Program-made: the position numbers and the translations under genes
From: CBDBBY01 sp965203795
GTDB lineage: Bacteria; Pseudomonadota; Alphaproteobacteria; Rhodobacterales; Rhodobacteraceae
Assembly: GCA_965203795.1 (NCBI GenBank)
Contig: OZ241915.1
Coordinates: 372,001-436,000, forward strand
DNA: 64,000 bases
Direction of reading: 5' to 3'
The notes under the pieces: model-generated
Databases searched by the model: none
The model's input: the letters and a program-made list of their open reading frames with translations, nothing else
What the model was told of the DNA's origin: nothing
Part shown: positions 1-8,876 of the stretch, piece after piece
Numbering within the stretch: position 1 is the stretch's first letter
Layout: every line of letters starts with the position of its first letter

Positions 1-198
1 GCCCGCGAAGCGCTGGAGTCCGGAATTCCGATCGCCGATCACGCGTCGCATCTGCTGGTCCACGGATGCCTCCACCTGTTGGGATTCGGGCACAAAAGCG
101 ACCGCGACGCCGCCGAGATGGAGGAAATGGAAATCCGGATACTTGCATCTCTCGGCATCCGGAATCCATATACGCAGAGCAGTGGCGAAGCCGCCTAG
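1..198 (+). CDS. ybeY: Endoribonuclease YbeY, 3' end only
   Basis: The frame is open from the first base and gives the last 65 residues of YbeY, the metal-dependent endoribonuclease of 16S rRNA 3'-end maturation and ribosome quality control. The metal-binding motif is visible as HLLVHGCLHLLGFGH (H-G-x-L-H-L-x-G-F-x-H), followed by the usual acidic helix (AAEMEEMEIRIL). The N-terminus lies outside the window. corC starts 22 bases after the stop and lnt follows, which is the common ybeZ-ybeY-ybeX-lnt order. The motif makes the call firm although the gene is partial. Confidence 0.93.
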   Translation, partial: AREALESGIPIADHASHLLVHGCLHLLGFGHKSDRDAAEMEEMEIRILASLGIRNPYTQSSGEAA

Positions 199-220
199 AC
201 GGCTCGCGCGTGGAATTGAG

Positions 221-1120
221 ATGGATAATTCGTCAGAGGGTTCTTCTGCCGCAGCGCGGGGCGCGCTCGCAGGGCAATCAAACGACCAGCATCCGGACCG
301 GCCGCCGCGCCTGCTCGGACGGCTCATGGGAACCATTTTTTCGGACAGCCGACACGGCGCGGCCGCGGAAAACGGCGGCCTGAGCGAGCATCCGGAAGCC
401 GCCGGTTCCGGCTACCGGGTGCCGGCAAGCGTTCTCGAGCTTCCGGTCGCCGAAGTCGCGGTCACGAAGGCGGACATCGTTGCCGTCCCGCTGGAGATCG
501 GCTTGCACGAGCTTGTGGAGGTCTTCCGCGAAAGCGGGCGTTCGCGGCTGCCGGTGTTCTCCGGCTCCCTCGACAATCCCTGCGGACTCATCCTCCTGAA
601 GGATCTTGCCCTCAAGCATGGGTTTTCCGCGGCCGAGCATCCGTTCGTCGCGCAGGACATGCTGCGCGGGCTGCTGTACGTTCCTCCGTCCATGCCGACC
701 CGGGTCCTGCTTCAGAAGATGCAGGCCGAACGGAAGCACATGGCCTTGGTGATCGACGAGTACGGCGGCGTGGACGGTCTCGTCACCATCGAGGACCTGT
801 TCGAGCAGGTTTTCGGCGACATCGAAGACGAGCACGACATCGTGGACGAGGACGGCCACTGGACAGAGGAGGCCCCGGGCGTCTACTTGTGCCGGGCCAC
901 CACGCCGCTCAAGGAGTTCGAACGGCTGATCGGGAAGGACTTGGTGGACAAGGAGGACGAGGAGGAGATCGATACGCTGGGCGGACTGGTTTTCGTGCTG
1001 ACCGGTCGCGTGCCCGCCCGAGGCGAAGTGGTGGCCCATCCGGAGGGCTTGGAAATCGAGATTGTCGATGCGGATCCTAGGCGGGTGAAGCACCTTCGGA
1101 TCAGAAACGACACCCACTAA
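221..1120 (+). CDS. corC: CorC/HlyC-family CBS-domain protein (YbeX)
   Basis: A 299-residue protein of the CorC/YbeX family, a cytoplasmic CBS-pair protein linked to magnesium/cobalt efflux and, with YbeY, to ribosome metabolism. After a variable N-terminus it has two CBS repeats (the second includes MALVIDEYGGVDGLVTIEDL) and a C-terminal CorC_HlyC domain with the typical motif DTLGGLVFVLTGRVPARGE. The ATG at 221 is chosen because the family begins near there; the frame is open further upstream, but that part overlaps ybeY. lnt starts 15 bases downstream, so the genes are probably co-transcribed. Confidence 0.92.
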   Translation: MDNSSEGSSAAARGALAGQSNDQHPDRPPRLLGRLMGTIFSDSRHGAAAENGGLSEHPEAAGSGYRVPASVLELPVAEVAVTKADIVAVPLEIGLHELVEVFRESGRSRLPVFSGSLDNPCGLILLKDLALKHGFSAAEHPFVAQDMLRGLLYVPPSMPTRVLLQKMQAERKHMALVIDEYGGVDGLVTIEDLFEQVFGDIEDEHDIVDEDGHWTEEAPGVYLCRATTPLKEFERLIGKDLVDKEDEEEIDTLGGLVFVLTGRVPARGEVVAHPEGLEIEIVDADPRRVKHLRIRNDTH

Positions 1121-1135
1121 ACGACTAGGTTCAGG

Positions 1136-2641
1136 ATGCGCGTCGTGGAGGCGATTGGCGGGCGGTCCGCCAAAGGCTGGCGCGGCGCGGCGGCATTGCT
1201 TGCGCTCGGAGCGGCGGCGGCGCTCGGGCATGCTCCCGCTTCATGGCCGCTCGCGGCGCTCGCGGGATTCGGGGCCGCAGGCTTCCTTTTTGCCCATTGC
1301 CCGGACCGAGCCGCGGCTATCCGGATCGGCTGGTTGTTCGGGACGGGCTATTTCGCCGTATCGCTGGTTTGGATCGTCGAGCCGTTCCTCGTGCGCCCGG
1401 AGCGGGACGGGTGGATGGCGCCGTTCGCGCTCGCGCTTTCGGCGGCCGGGTTCGGGCTGTTCTGGGGCATCGCATTCGGTCTGGCGCGCATGCTGGGTTC
1501 GGGTCCCGGAAGCCGGGCCGTCGCCTTGGCCGCGGCGCTCACCGGCGTCGGCATGCTGCGCGAGGAGCTGCTGACGGGGTTTCCGTGGGCGCTGCCCTCG
1601 TACGTCTGGGCGGAAACGCCGGTTGCGCAGGCGCTTGCCTACATTGGCCCGCACGGCCTGACGTTTATGACCCTGCTTGCGGCGTTCTCGCCGCTTCTAT
1701 GGTACCGCCGATGGGCGGCGGCTGCCGTCGCATTGGCGGCAATCGCGTTGGCATGGGGCCTCGGGCTGGCGAGGCTGGCGGACGCCGATTCCGCGGGCAA
1801 CGTCCGTGTGCGCCTTGTGCAGCCGAACGTGCCGCAGCCCGAAAAGTGGAATCCGGACCGCGGCGAGGAATTCTTCCAGCGGCTTCTCGACCTGACCCGC
1901 GCGCCTGCGGCGGAACCTGTCGATCTCGTGGTCTGGCCGGAAACAGCAATCACCGCGCTGCTGCGCGACGCGCGCGCGCGGTTCCCCGAAATAGCGGCCG
2001 CCGCGGGCGGCGCGCGCGTGGCCACGGGCGTCCGTCGCCTCGACGAAGGCAACTACTACAACAGCATGATCGTGCTTGATCCGTCCGGACTCCAAGCCGG
2101 GCAATACGACAAGCACCATCTCGTGCCGTTCGGTGAATACCTGCCGCTGTCCTCGGCGCTCTCGGGGCTGGGCCTCTCAGGACTTGCCTCGCAAGTGGGG
2201 TTCAGCGCGGGGCCGGGGCCGCAAATCCTGGACGCCGTCCCGGAGGCGGGAAGGCTGCTGCCCCTCATCTGCTACGAGGCGATATTCCCGCGCGAGACTC
2301 GCACCGCCGAACGGCCCGACGGAATGCTTCAGATCACGAACGACGGCTGGTTCGGCAGCTTTTCCGGTCCACAGCAGCATTTCGCGCAGGCGCGCCTGCG
2401 CGCCATCGAGCTCGGGCTTCCGCTGCTGCGATCCGCCAATACCGGAATTTCCGCAGTCGTGGATGCCAAGGGGCGGATCGTTGTCGCCCTTCCGCTGGGC
2501 AAGGAAGGCGTGCTTGATGCGGCCATCCCGGCTGCGGGGCCTCCCACGGCGTATGCGACGCTCGGGGACGCGCCGACGGGCGCGGCGCTGGCGGCCTCCG
2601 CGCTGCTTCTTCTGTGGCGGAGGCGCCGGAATTTTCGTTGA
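1136..2641 (+). CDS. lnt: Apolipoprotein N-acyltransferase
   Basis: Lnt (501 residues) is the inner-membrane enzyme that adds the third acyl chain to outer-membrane lipoproteins. The first ~215 residues hold several hydrophobic membrane segments. The nitrilase-like domain follows with the catalytic triad visible: E269 in VVWPETAI, K326 in YDKHHLVPFGEYLPL and C379 in LICYEAIFP. A final hydrophobic segment is followed by a basic tail (LLLWRRRRNF). The ATG follows AGG closely, 15 bases after corC. Full length for the family. Confidence 0.95.
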   Translation: MRVVEAIGGRSAKGWRGAAALLALGAAAALGHAPASWPLAALAGFGAAGFLFAHCPDRAAAIRIGWLFGTGYFAVSLVWIVEPFLVRPERDGWMAPFALALSAAGFGLFWGIAFGLARMLGSGPGSRAVALAAALTGVGMLREELLTGFPWALPSYVWAETPVAQALAYIGPHGLTFMTLLAAFSPLLWYRRWAAAAVALAAIALAWGLGLARLADADSAGNVRVRLVQPNVPQPEKWNPDRGEEFFQRLLDLTRAPAAEPVDLVVWPETAITALLRDARARFPEIAAAAGGARVATGVRRLDEGNYYNSMIVLDPSGLQAGQYDKHHLVPFGEYLPLSSALSGLGLSGLASQVGFSAGPGPQILDAVPEAGRLLPLICYEAIFPRETRTAERPDGMLQITNDGWFGSFSGPQQHFAQARLRAIELGLPLLRSANTGISAVVDAKGRIVVALPLGKEGVLDAAIPAAGPPTAYATLGDAPTGAALAASALLLLWRRRRNFR

Positions 2642-2676
2642 CCGGATTCGGCGCCGTTGCTAATTCGGATGGCCGC

Positions 2677-2720
2677 GCCGCCGCGGAACGCCCGCTTCGC
2701 GCGTGACGGCAATGGAAGCT
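2677..2720 (+). promoter_or_regulatory. Candidate SAM/SAH riboswitch before metK
   Basis: Between lnt and metK the sequence can form one hairpin and a pseudoknot like that of SAM/SAH riboswitches. P1 pairs 2677-2685 with 2702-2710 (eight pairs including one G-U, one C-A mismatch). The 16-nt loop contains AACG and GCTTC; GCTTC (2694-2698) can pair with GAAGC (2715-2719) just 3' of the hairpin. The AACG, GCTTC, CGTGAC, TGGAAGC order parallels known members, where the last strand holds the ribosome binding region. Ligand binding would be expected to close metK translation. Pairing is seen by eye; family membership is inferred. Confidence 0.6.
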
Positions 2721-2732
2721 GGAACGATCGCG

Positions 2733-3899
2733 ATGCCGCTGCAAAGCTACGAATTCACCTCGGAATCCGTTTCCGAAGGACACCCGGACAAAGTGTGCGA
2801 CCGCATCTCGGATGCCGTGCTTGACTCATTCCTCAAGGAGGATCCGAATTCCAGGGTGGCCTGCGAGGTTCTGGCGACAACGAACAGGGTCGTCGTCGCC
2901 GGCGAGGTTCGCGGCCCCGCCTCGGTTTCGAAGCGGATCGAGGAAATCGCGCGTGAGTGCGTCCGGGACATCGGATACGAGCAGAAGGGATTCCACTGGC
3001 GCGATCTCAAGGTCCACAACTACCTTCACGAGCAGTCGGGCGACATCGCGCAAGGGGTGGACGGGACCGACAGTCAGGGCGAGGGCGCGGGCGACCAGGG
3101 AATGATGTTCGGCTATGCCGTGGACGAGACGCCGGAGCTCATGCCCGCCCCGATTCTCTACGCCCACAAGGTGTTGCGCTTGCTGGCGCAAGCTCGGAAA
3201 AGCGGTGCCGAAACGCGCTTGGGGCCGGACGCGAAGTCACAATTCACCTTCCGGTACGAAGACGGCCGCCCCGTCGGGGTTTCGTCCGTGGTTATATCTG
3301 TCCAGCATTTCGACGAGAGCCTGGGGTCCGCGGAAATCGAGGAGATTGTCCGGCCGTACGTGCTGGAAGCGGTTCCCGACGGCTGGGTCGGGCCGTCCAC
3401 GAAGTGGCACGTGAACCCGACGGGCAAATTCGTGATCGGCGGCCCCGACGGCGACTGCGGACTGACGGGCCGCAAGATCGTCGTCGACACCTACGGGGGC
3501 GCGGCGCCGCATGGCGGCGGGGCGTTCTCCGGAAAGGATCCCACGAAGGTCGACCGGTCGGCTGCCTACGCCGCGAGATACCTTGCGAAGAATGTCGTCA
3601 ATGCCGGTTTGGCGAAGCGGTGCTGCATCCAGATTTCCTACGCGATCGGCGTCGCGGAGCCGCTGTCGGTGCATGTCGAAACCTACGGAACGGGATCGGC
3701 GGAGTCGCACGCGATCGAGAGGGCGATCCGGTCCGCAATGGATTTGCGGCCGCGGGGCATCCGGACGCACTTGGAACTCAACCGCCCGATATTCCAGAAG
3801 ACAGCCGCCTACGGCCATTTCGGACGGGAGCCGGACGCCGCGGGCGGCTTCACTTGGGAAAAGACGGATCTGGCCGAACGGCTGCTAGACGCGATTTGA
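2733..3899 (+). CDS. metK: S-adenosylmethionine synthetase
   Basis: MetK (388 residues) makes S-adenosylmethionine from methionine and ATP in the cytoplasm. The N-terminus FTSESVSEGHPDKVCD is diagnostic, as are the later motifs GDQGMMFGYA, KFVIGGPDGDCGLTGRKI and GGGAFSGKDPTKVDRSAAY. The ATG at 2733 is chosen over the in-frame GTG at 2703 and ATG at 2712: it leaves the usual short lead (MPLQSYE) before FTSESVS, has GGAA eight bases upstream, and keeps the start downstream of the candidate riboswitch. The stop overlaps the trmB start. Confidence 0.96.
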   Translation: MPLQSYEFTSESVSEGHPDKVCDRISDAVLDSFLKEDPNSRVACEVLATTNRVVVAGEVRGPASVSKRIEEIARECVRDIGYEQKGFHWRDLKVHNYLHEQSGDIAQGVDGTDSQGEGAGDQGMMFGYAVDETPELMPAPILYAHKVLRLLAQARKSGAETRLGPDAKSQFTFRYEDGRPVGVSSVVISVQHFDESLGSAEIEEIVRPYVLEAVPDGWVGPSTKWHVNPTGKFVIGGPDGDCGLTGRKIVVDTYGGAAPHGGGAFSGKDPTKVDRSAAYAARYLAKNVVNAGLAKRCCIQISYAIGVAEPLSVHVETYGTGSAESHAIERAIRSAMDLRPRGIRTHLELNRPIFQKTAAYGHFGREPDAAGGFTWEKTDLAERLLDAI

Positions 3900-4648
3900 C
3901 CCGCTCTCCCGGTCCCGGCGTTCCGGAACCGTCCGGAACCCAGGGCGAATCCAGGCATCCCCGCCGCAATTTGTATGGCCGTCGGCGCGGCAAGCACCTG
4001 AAGCGCAAGCAGGCGGAACTGCTAGAACGGATGCTCCCGGGCCTGATGTTCCCGGGCGCATCCTGGGCGGAAAATCCCGATCGGACTCCGGTTGCGACCG
4101 GCGCCGTCTTCGGAAGCGGGCGTCCGGTATGGCTCGAAATCGGATTCGGCTCCGGCGAGCATCTGGCGCGCTTGGCGGCGGACAACCCGGAAATCGGATT
4201 CATCGGCTGCGAGCCCTACGAAAACGGCGTCGCCTCGCTGGTTTCAAAAATCGCCGCCAGCGGGACCGGCAACATCCGGATTTATCCGGGAGATGTCAGG
4301 GATGTCCTGGATGTGCTTCCGGACGGGTCTGTCGGCCGGGCCTTTCTGCTCTATCCGGATCCGTGGCCCAAGAAGCGGCACCACAAGCGGCGCTTCGTGA
4401 CGCAAGGGTTCCTTCGCCCCTTGGCGCGCGTTCTGGAGGGAGGCGCCGAGTTCCGTGTCGCTACCGATGTGCCAGATTACGCCCGCCAGACGCTGGAGCA
4501 GGTGCCGCGCGAAGGCGCTTTCGAGTGGACGGCAACGCGGAGCCGGGACTGGAAGCTTCCTTGGGCGGAATGGCAATCCACCAGATACGAGAAGAAGGCC
4601 GTCGAGAACGGCCGGATCCCGATCTACATGACCTTCAGGAGGATATGA
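3896..4648 (+). CDS. trmB: tRNA (guanine-N7-)-methyltransferase
   Basis: TrmB uses S-adenosylmethionine to make 7-methylguanosine at position 46 of tRNAs. The basic N-terminal signature LYGRRRGKHLKRKQAELLE, the SAM-binding loop WLEIGFGSGEHLA, and FLLYPDPWPKKRHHKRRFV are all characteristic; the protein ends with a typical YEKKA segment. There is no ATG before the conserved N-terminus. TTG at 3896, sharing bases with the metK stop (TTGA), is the best start and gives 250 residues. Coupling to metK puts SAM synthesis and SAM use in one transcript. Confidence 0.9.
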   Translation: MTRSPGPGVPEPSGTQGESRHPRRNLYGRRRGKHLKRKQAELLERMLPGLMFPGASWAENPDRTPVATGAVFGSGRPVWLEIGFGSGEHLARLAADNPEIGFIGCEPYENGVASLVSKIAASGTGNIRIYPGDVRDVLDVLPDGSVGRAFLLYPDPWPKKRHHKRRFVTQGFLRPLARVLEGGAEFRVATDVPDYARQTLEQVPREGAFEWTATRSRDWKLPWAEWQSTRYEKKAVENGRIPIYMTFRRI

Positions 4649-4702
4649 TCGCCGTTGGCCGATGCGCTTCCGGGAAGGATGCGCGGAACGCCGACTCGGG
4701 GA

Positions 4703-6046
4703 TCACGATTCGTGAGCGATGTCGGCGCCGAGCCCGGTTAGCAGTGATGTGAAGCCGGGAAAGCTCGTCGAAATAGGCGAGGCGTCGTCGATGGCGACCG
4801 GACGGCGGGATGCAAGCCCGAGGCAGGCGAAGCTCATGGCGATCCTGTGGTCCAGCCGCGAGCGGCAGGTCGCGCCGCCGGGAACGCCTCTGGGCCCAGC
4901 TCCCGCCACCGCGAACAAGTCCTCCTCCTCCCGGACTTCGACCCCGCATTCCTCCAGGCCCCGCGCCATCGCTTCAATCCGGTCGGTCTCCTTCACGCGC
5001 AACTCCTTGACGCCCCGCATGACGGTCTCGCCTTCCGCGAACGCTGCCACGGCCGAAAGGATCGGGTACTCGTCGATCATCAGAGGAGCTCGTTCCGGCG
5101 GAACCGCCACGCCGACCAGCGTCGAATGTTGCGCCGTGATGTCGGCGACCGGTTCGCCGCCTTCCGTCCTCCGGTTGCGGATTTCCAGATCCGCGCCCAT
5201 TTCCTCCAGCGTCGTGAAGAATCCCGTGCGCGTGGGGTTCATGCCCACGCCGCGGACCGTGACCTCGGATCCCTCCGTGATCAGGGCGGCCGCGAGCGGG
5301 AAGGCCGCCGAGGACGGGTCGCCGGGCACTGCGACCGGCTGCGGCTTCAAGTCCGCGTAGCCCGCGACTGCCACGACGTTTCCGCCGCCCTCGGGCTCGA
5401 CCGAGATGTCCGCGCCGAAGGCCGAAAGCATCCGTTCGGTGTGGTCGCGCGTCGGGGCGGCTTCGATCACGGCGGTTTCGCCCGGCGCGTTCAATCCGGC
5501 CAGCAGGATGGCGGACTTCACCTGCGCGGACGGCGCGGCGGGCGCGTGCCGGACCGGGACGGGCGAACAGGCGCCGCGGATCGTCATTGGAAGAAGATCT
5601 CCGGATCGTCCCCGGCATTCGGCGCCGAACTCCGAAAGCGGAGCGGTCACCCGTCCCATCGGGCGGGAGCGGAGCGATCCGTCGCCGGTGAAGGTAGCCG
5701 TCAGGGGCGTGGTCGCCATCGCGCCCATCAGCAGGCGCGCGCCGGTGCCGGCATTGCCGCAGTCGATGACATCCTCGGGCTCGGCGAACCCGCCGGTTCC
5801 GACTCCGTGAACGGACCAGTCGCCGTCCGATTGCCGTTCAAGCGACGCGCCGAAGAGTTCCAGCGCCCGCGCCGTCGAAAGGACGTCCTCCGATTCCAGA
5901 AGGCCTCGAATCCGCGTCTCCCCCACGCAGAGCGCGCCGAGGATGAGTGCCCTGTGTGATATCGACTTGTCGCCCGGGATCGCGGCATGCCCCCGAAGGG
6001 GGCCGCCGGGGGAGGCGACCAGACTGGATCGGTGCGAGGATTCCAT
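4703..6046 (-). CDS. aroA: 3-phosphoshikimate 1-carboxyvinyltransferase (EPSP synthase)
   Basis: AroA (447 residues) condenses shikimate-3-phosphate with phosphoenolpyruvate in chorismate synthesis. Motifs: IPGDKSISHRALILGAL near the N-terminus, DCGNAGTGARLLMG, GDGSLRSRPMGRVTAPLSEFGA, and the late DHRIAMSFACLGL. The ATG at 6046 is chosen because family homology starts there; the open frame extends 24 codons upstream without a family match. GNAGTGAR with Ala after Gly-Thr-Gly recalls class II, glyphosate-insensitive enzymes, but class is only inferred. aroA is often next to cmk in alphaproteobacteria; here it is inverted and separated by an ATPase gene. Confidence 0.95.
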   Translation of the reverse strand: MESSHRSSLVASPGGPLRGHAAIPGDKSISHRALILGALCVGETRIRGLLESEDVLSTARALELFGASLERQSDGDWSVHGVGTGGFAEPEDVIDCGNAGTGARLLMGAMATTPLTATFTGDGSLRSRPMGRVTAPLSEFGAECRGRSGDLLPMTIRGACSPVPVRHAPAAPSAQVKSAILLAGLNAPGETAVIEAAPTRDHTERMLSAFGADISVEPEGGGNVVAVAGYADLKPQPVAVPGDPSSAAFPLAAALITEGSEVTVRGVGMNPTRTGFFTTLEEMGADLEIRNRRTEGGEPVADITAQHSTLVGVAVPPERAPLMIDEYPILSAVAAFAEGETVMRGVKELRVKETDRIEAMARGLEECGVEVREEEDLFAVAGAGPRGVPGGATCRSRLDHRIAMSFACLGLASRRPVAIDDASPISTSFPGFTSLLTGLGADIAHES

Positions 6047-6256
6047 GCTGCGTGCGCGATGCGGAAGCGGGGCGGCTGCTTGTAGTCGACAGCGTTGGCT
6101 GCGTCCACAGGTTAACAAGGCATCCTCGGCCAGCGAGCCGGATTGATGATCGTCGGCACGAGAGAATCATGAACCAGCCCCGACCAGGACCCGGCATTGG
6201 CATCTAACGCCCGGCGACCGTTGGCAATTCAATCGGACGACGCGTCGAATCCATTA

Positions 6257-7492
6257 TCATCCGGATGCAGGGTCGGGCCGGGCTGATTCACGAATCCGCC
6301 TCCGCTCATTCTCGCGCTCATCGGCCATAGCCACAACGTAATTCATCAGGCTGGGAATTCCCGGCTCGCAGAATTCTTCGTGCCCGATATGACTCCAGAC
6401 GAAGCCAACATCTCGAAGCCTTGCTTCAACCCATGCCGCCGGTTCAATCCAGCCACTTTTCTTCGCCAACCTTTTCATTTTCCTGTCAATGCTTCCTTCG
6501 ATGGCTACTTCCAGAGCGGCGCTGCGAATCGAATTCTCCTTCTGCGAAACGAAACGTCGCGCAACGGCTTCAGCCGCGCGCAATATGCCCGACCGTCGAA
6601 GTTCTCGATATCGTCCGGAATAGTAATTGTTTTTCCTAAGTAAGAGCTCCGTCAAAGCCCGGTTCAGGATTGTATCGCCAATTTCGTTGCCGGGTTCCGC
6701 GTCGGCCGCCCGGTGCAGCGCGTCCCCGACAATCTGAAGAAAATAGGGGTAGCGTTGCGCCTCATTGGCCGCTTTATCCAGAATGTCGGGTTCAATGCGG
6801 AATCCCATCGCCTCCAAGGGAATCTGGAGGGCCTCGCGCGCCGAATCATTGTCGAGAAGCCCAATTCCGATTTTATTCAAACGTTCCCAAAATGAGGCAT
6901 TGATCTCGTTCAGGCTTGGCGTAATGTTCGGCGTGCCGGCGAGGACAAGCAGCAATGGCCGACCATTGCGGACAAGCATTTGCACATCGTTGAAGAATGC
7001 GCGAGCCACTCCCGGGCAGTCATTCAGCGTATGCGCCTCGTCGATCAATATCGCCAAGCCGCCTTCAGAGCACCTATCCTCCAAGACGGACCTGAGCGAT
7101 TTTTTCGGAGCTTCCTCGCGCGAAAATTCAATTCCAGCTACGGGTGTCGTTATGCCTAACGAAACTCCTTTTTTGCCAGCGATGGCCGACAATGCTCCCG
7201 GATCCTCAAGCGCTCCGACGAGATCATGGCGCGACTTGAAACATTCGATATCCAGATTTGCACACCTTACTTCGCCGTTGCAGCGGCCGACTTGCGTCTC
7301 CGCCCATTGAAGCAGCGCGGTCTTCCCGTTGCCGCGCGGGCCGATCAAAGCGATGTTATGACCCGGGCTTGCACCCTGTCTCAGACGTTCAAGCACCGTC
7401 GTGATCGCGGCTTTTTCTTTTTCACGCCCGGCCAAGACAGGCGGAGTTTCTCCAAAGCCGAACTTGAAACTCATGTCCTTGGGTTTGTTCAT
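6257..7492 (-). CDS. AAA ATPase, ORC/STAND-like (paralogue 1)
   Basis: A 411-residue cytoplasmic ATPase. A GREKE box (22-26) precedes a Walker A motif GPRGNGKT (51-58); Walker B is LAILIDEAH (146-154), followed by a sensor-like segment (LLLVLAGTPNI). The C-terminal third looks like a winged helix and ends with GIPSLMNYVV. The same layout and ending occur in the protein at 13432-14739, so the two are paralogues. Its target is unknown; such stand-alone ATPases are often near mobile DNA. It lies between aroA and cmk, inverted relative to cmk. Confidence 0.75.
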   Translation of the reverse strand: MNKPKDMSFKFGFGETPPVLAGREKEKAAITTVLERLRQGASPGHNIALIGPRGNGKTALLQWAETQVGRCNGEVRCANLDIECFKSRHDLVGALEDPGALSAIAGKKGVSLGITTPVAGIEFSREEAPKKSLRSVLEDRCSEGGLAILIDEAHTLNDCPGVARAFFNDVQMLVRNGRPLLLVLAGTPNITPSLNEINASFWERLNKIGIGLLDNDSAREALQIPLEAMGFRIEPDILDKAANEAQRYPYFLQIVGDALHRAADAEPGNEIGDTILNRALTELLLRKNNYYSGRYRELRRSGILRAAEAVARRFVSQKENSIRSAALEVAIEGSIDRKMKRLAKKSGWIEPAAWVEARLRDVGFVWSHIGHEEFCEPGIPSLMNYVVAMADERENERRRIRESARPDPASG

Positions 7493-8069
7493 GCCCGGCT
7501 GTGCTTTCTCGTCAGTCGTTTGTGCAGATGATTCAAGCGTTTCGGATCGCTACAACCAGCCGACCGGAAGTGGAACCGGCGCCAATTTTTACTTGGTCGG
7601 CTGGAAATGGCAAGTTCCTGATTGGGTTCAATACATTCTGGACTGTCGGGATCTTTTCTCCTGTTCGATTCGGCAGGCGGTTTCCACCGGGGGTTCCGGC
7701 TGCGGCGGCCGGGGGGATTCCGGTCGCGGCTTCCGCCTCGTCCGGCATCTTGGCCGCTCTTGCAAAGGAGAGGCCGTCTCTGGCTGCTTGCATCGCGGGT
7801 TCCCTTTTTGTTCGCCGTTTCGCGAACAGGTTAGGAGACCCGCGCTCCTCAGGGCAAGAGGCGGAGTGCCAGCATTACCTGAACTCAATCATCGCCATCC
7901 GATCGGGCGGGGCCGCGCCCGATCGGATGGTGGGGCCAGTCCAGCATGTGTCTGACCGCAGTCACAGGCGGAACGCCGCCGCCGCTCCCGACCCGGATGA
8001 CGGGCGAACAAGATTGCGGCGGATAAGGAAGAGGCATAATCCGAACAGCGGATTCAGTGGAGGCGGGCG
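7493..8069. other. Intergenic region between divergent ATPase gene and cmk
   Basis: These 577 bases hold no gene I can support. They should contain the promoters of the ATPase gene (leftward) and of cmk-rpsA (rightward), but no convincing -35/-10 pair stands out. The only clear structure is the strong hairpin at 7895-7930. An open frame across the region on the + strand has no recognisable domain. Confidence 0.6.
7895..7930. repeat. Perfect 14-bp inverted repeat (hairpin)
   Basis: The arms 7895-7908 (CCATCCGATCGGGC) and 7917-7930 are exact reverse complements around an 8-base loop. There is no run of T after either arm, so it is not a classical intrinsic terminator. It lies about 140 bases upstream of cmk and could act in RNA processing, termination without a U-tract, or as a protein site. 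Confidence 0.75.
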
Positions 8070-8795
8070 TTGCGCTTCACCGTCGCGATCGACGGCCCGG
8101 CCGCGTCGGGCAAGGGCACCTTGGCGAGGGCGGTTGCGGACGAATTCGGTTTCTCCTGCTTGGACACCGGCCTGCTTTACCGCGTAGTCGCCAAAAAGCT
8201 GCTGGAATCCGGCGGCGAGAAAAACGACGAAGCTGCGGTTCGGATTGCCCGGTCGCTGAAGCCCGAAAGAGATTTTGCCCCTGTCCTGCTTATTCGCGAG
8301 CGCCCTGGGTCCATTACAGAATCAAAGCGAGTAAACCCCCTTTGGCACCCGGGTCTGCGCACCCGCGACGTCACGCTGGAGGCGTCGCGGGTCGCGGCGC
8401 TGCCGGAAGTGCGGGAGGCGCTCAGGCGCTTCCAGCGCGAATTCGCCCGCCGGGAAGGCGGCGCCGTCCTTGACGGGCGCGACATCGGAACCGTCATCTG
8501 CCCGGATGCCGAGGCCAAGCTGTTCGTGACCGCGGACGAGGCCGTGCGCGTCCGGCGGAGGTTCCGCGAACTGTCCGCCGCCGGGGCGGACGTCACCGAG
8601 CCGGGCGTCCGGGAGGATCTCCGAAGCCGCGATTTGCGGGATGCGGGACGGAGCTGCGCTGCGCTGCGCCGCGCGGATGACGCGGTGTTGCTTGACACTT
8701 CGGAACTGTCTATAGGGCAAGCCGTCAAGGAGGCTTTTGCCGTCATCAATGAGCGAATTTCGGCCGGTCGGGATTCCCGGTCCGGTTCCGGTTGA
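8070..8795 (+). CDS. cmk: Cytidylate kinase
   Basis: Cmk (241 residues) phosphorylates CMP and dCMP. The P-loop AIDGPAASGKGTLA lies at the N-terminus, followed by the substrate segment CLDTGLLYRVVA and, further on, GAVLDGRDIGTVICPDAEAK and a lid region with several arginines (AVRVRRRFREL). The start is TTG at 8070, with GGAGG seven bases upstream; no ATG or GTG fits the conserved N-terminus. rpsA follows after 81 bases, the usual cmk-rpsA order. Confidence 0.94.
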   Translation: MRFTVAIDGPAASGKGTLARAVADEFGFSCLDTGLLYRVVAKKLLESGGEKNDEAAVRIARSLKPERDFAPVLLIRERPGSITESKRVNPLWHPGLRTRDVTLEASRVAALPEVREALRRFQREFARREGGAVLDGRDIGTVICPDAEAKLFVTADEAVRVRRRFRELSAAGADVTEPGVREDLRSRDLRDAGRSCAALRRADDAVLLDTSELSIGQAVKEAFAVINERISAGRDSRSGSG

Positions 8796-8876
8796 TTCGA
8801 GCAACAATCCGGTCGGCGTATCCGCGGGGCTTGGGCCCGCGCGGACGATTCGGCTGCAGCACAGGAGCGAACGCGA

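Noticed and set aside
2703..2732. GTG at 2703 as the metK start
   Set aside because: It would add ten residues not seen in the family and place the start inside the candidate riboswitch stem; ATG 2733 has a better GGAA.
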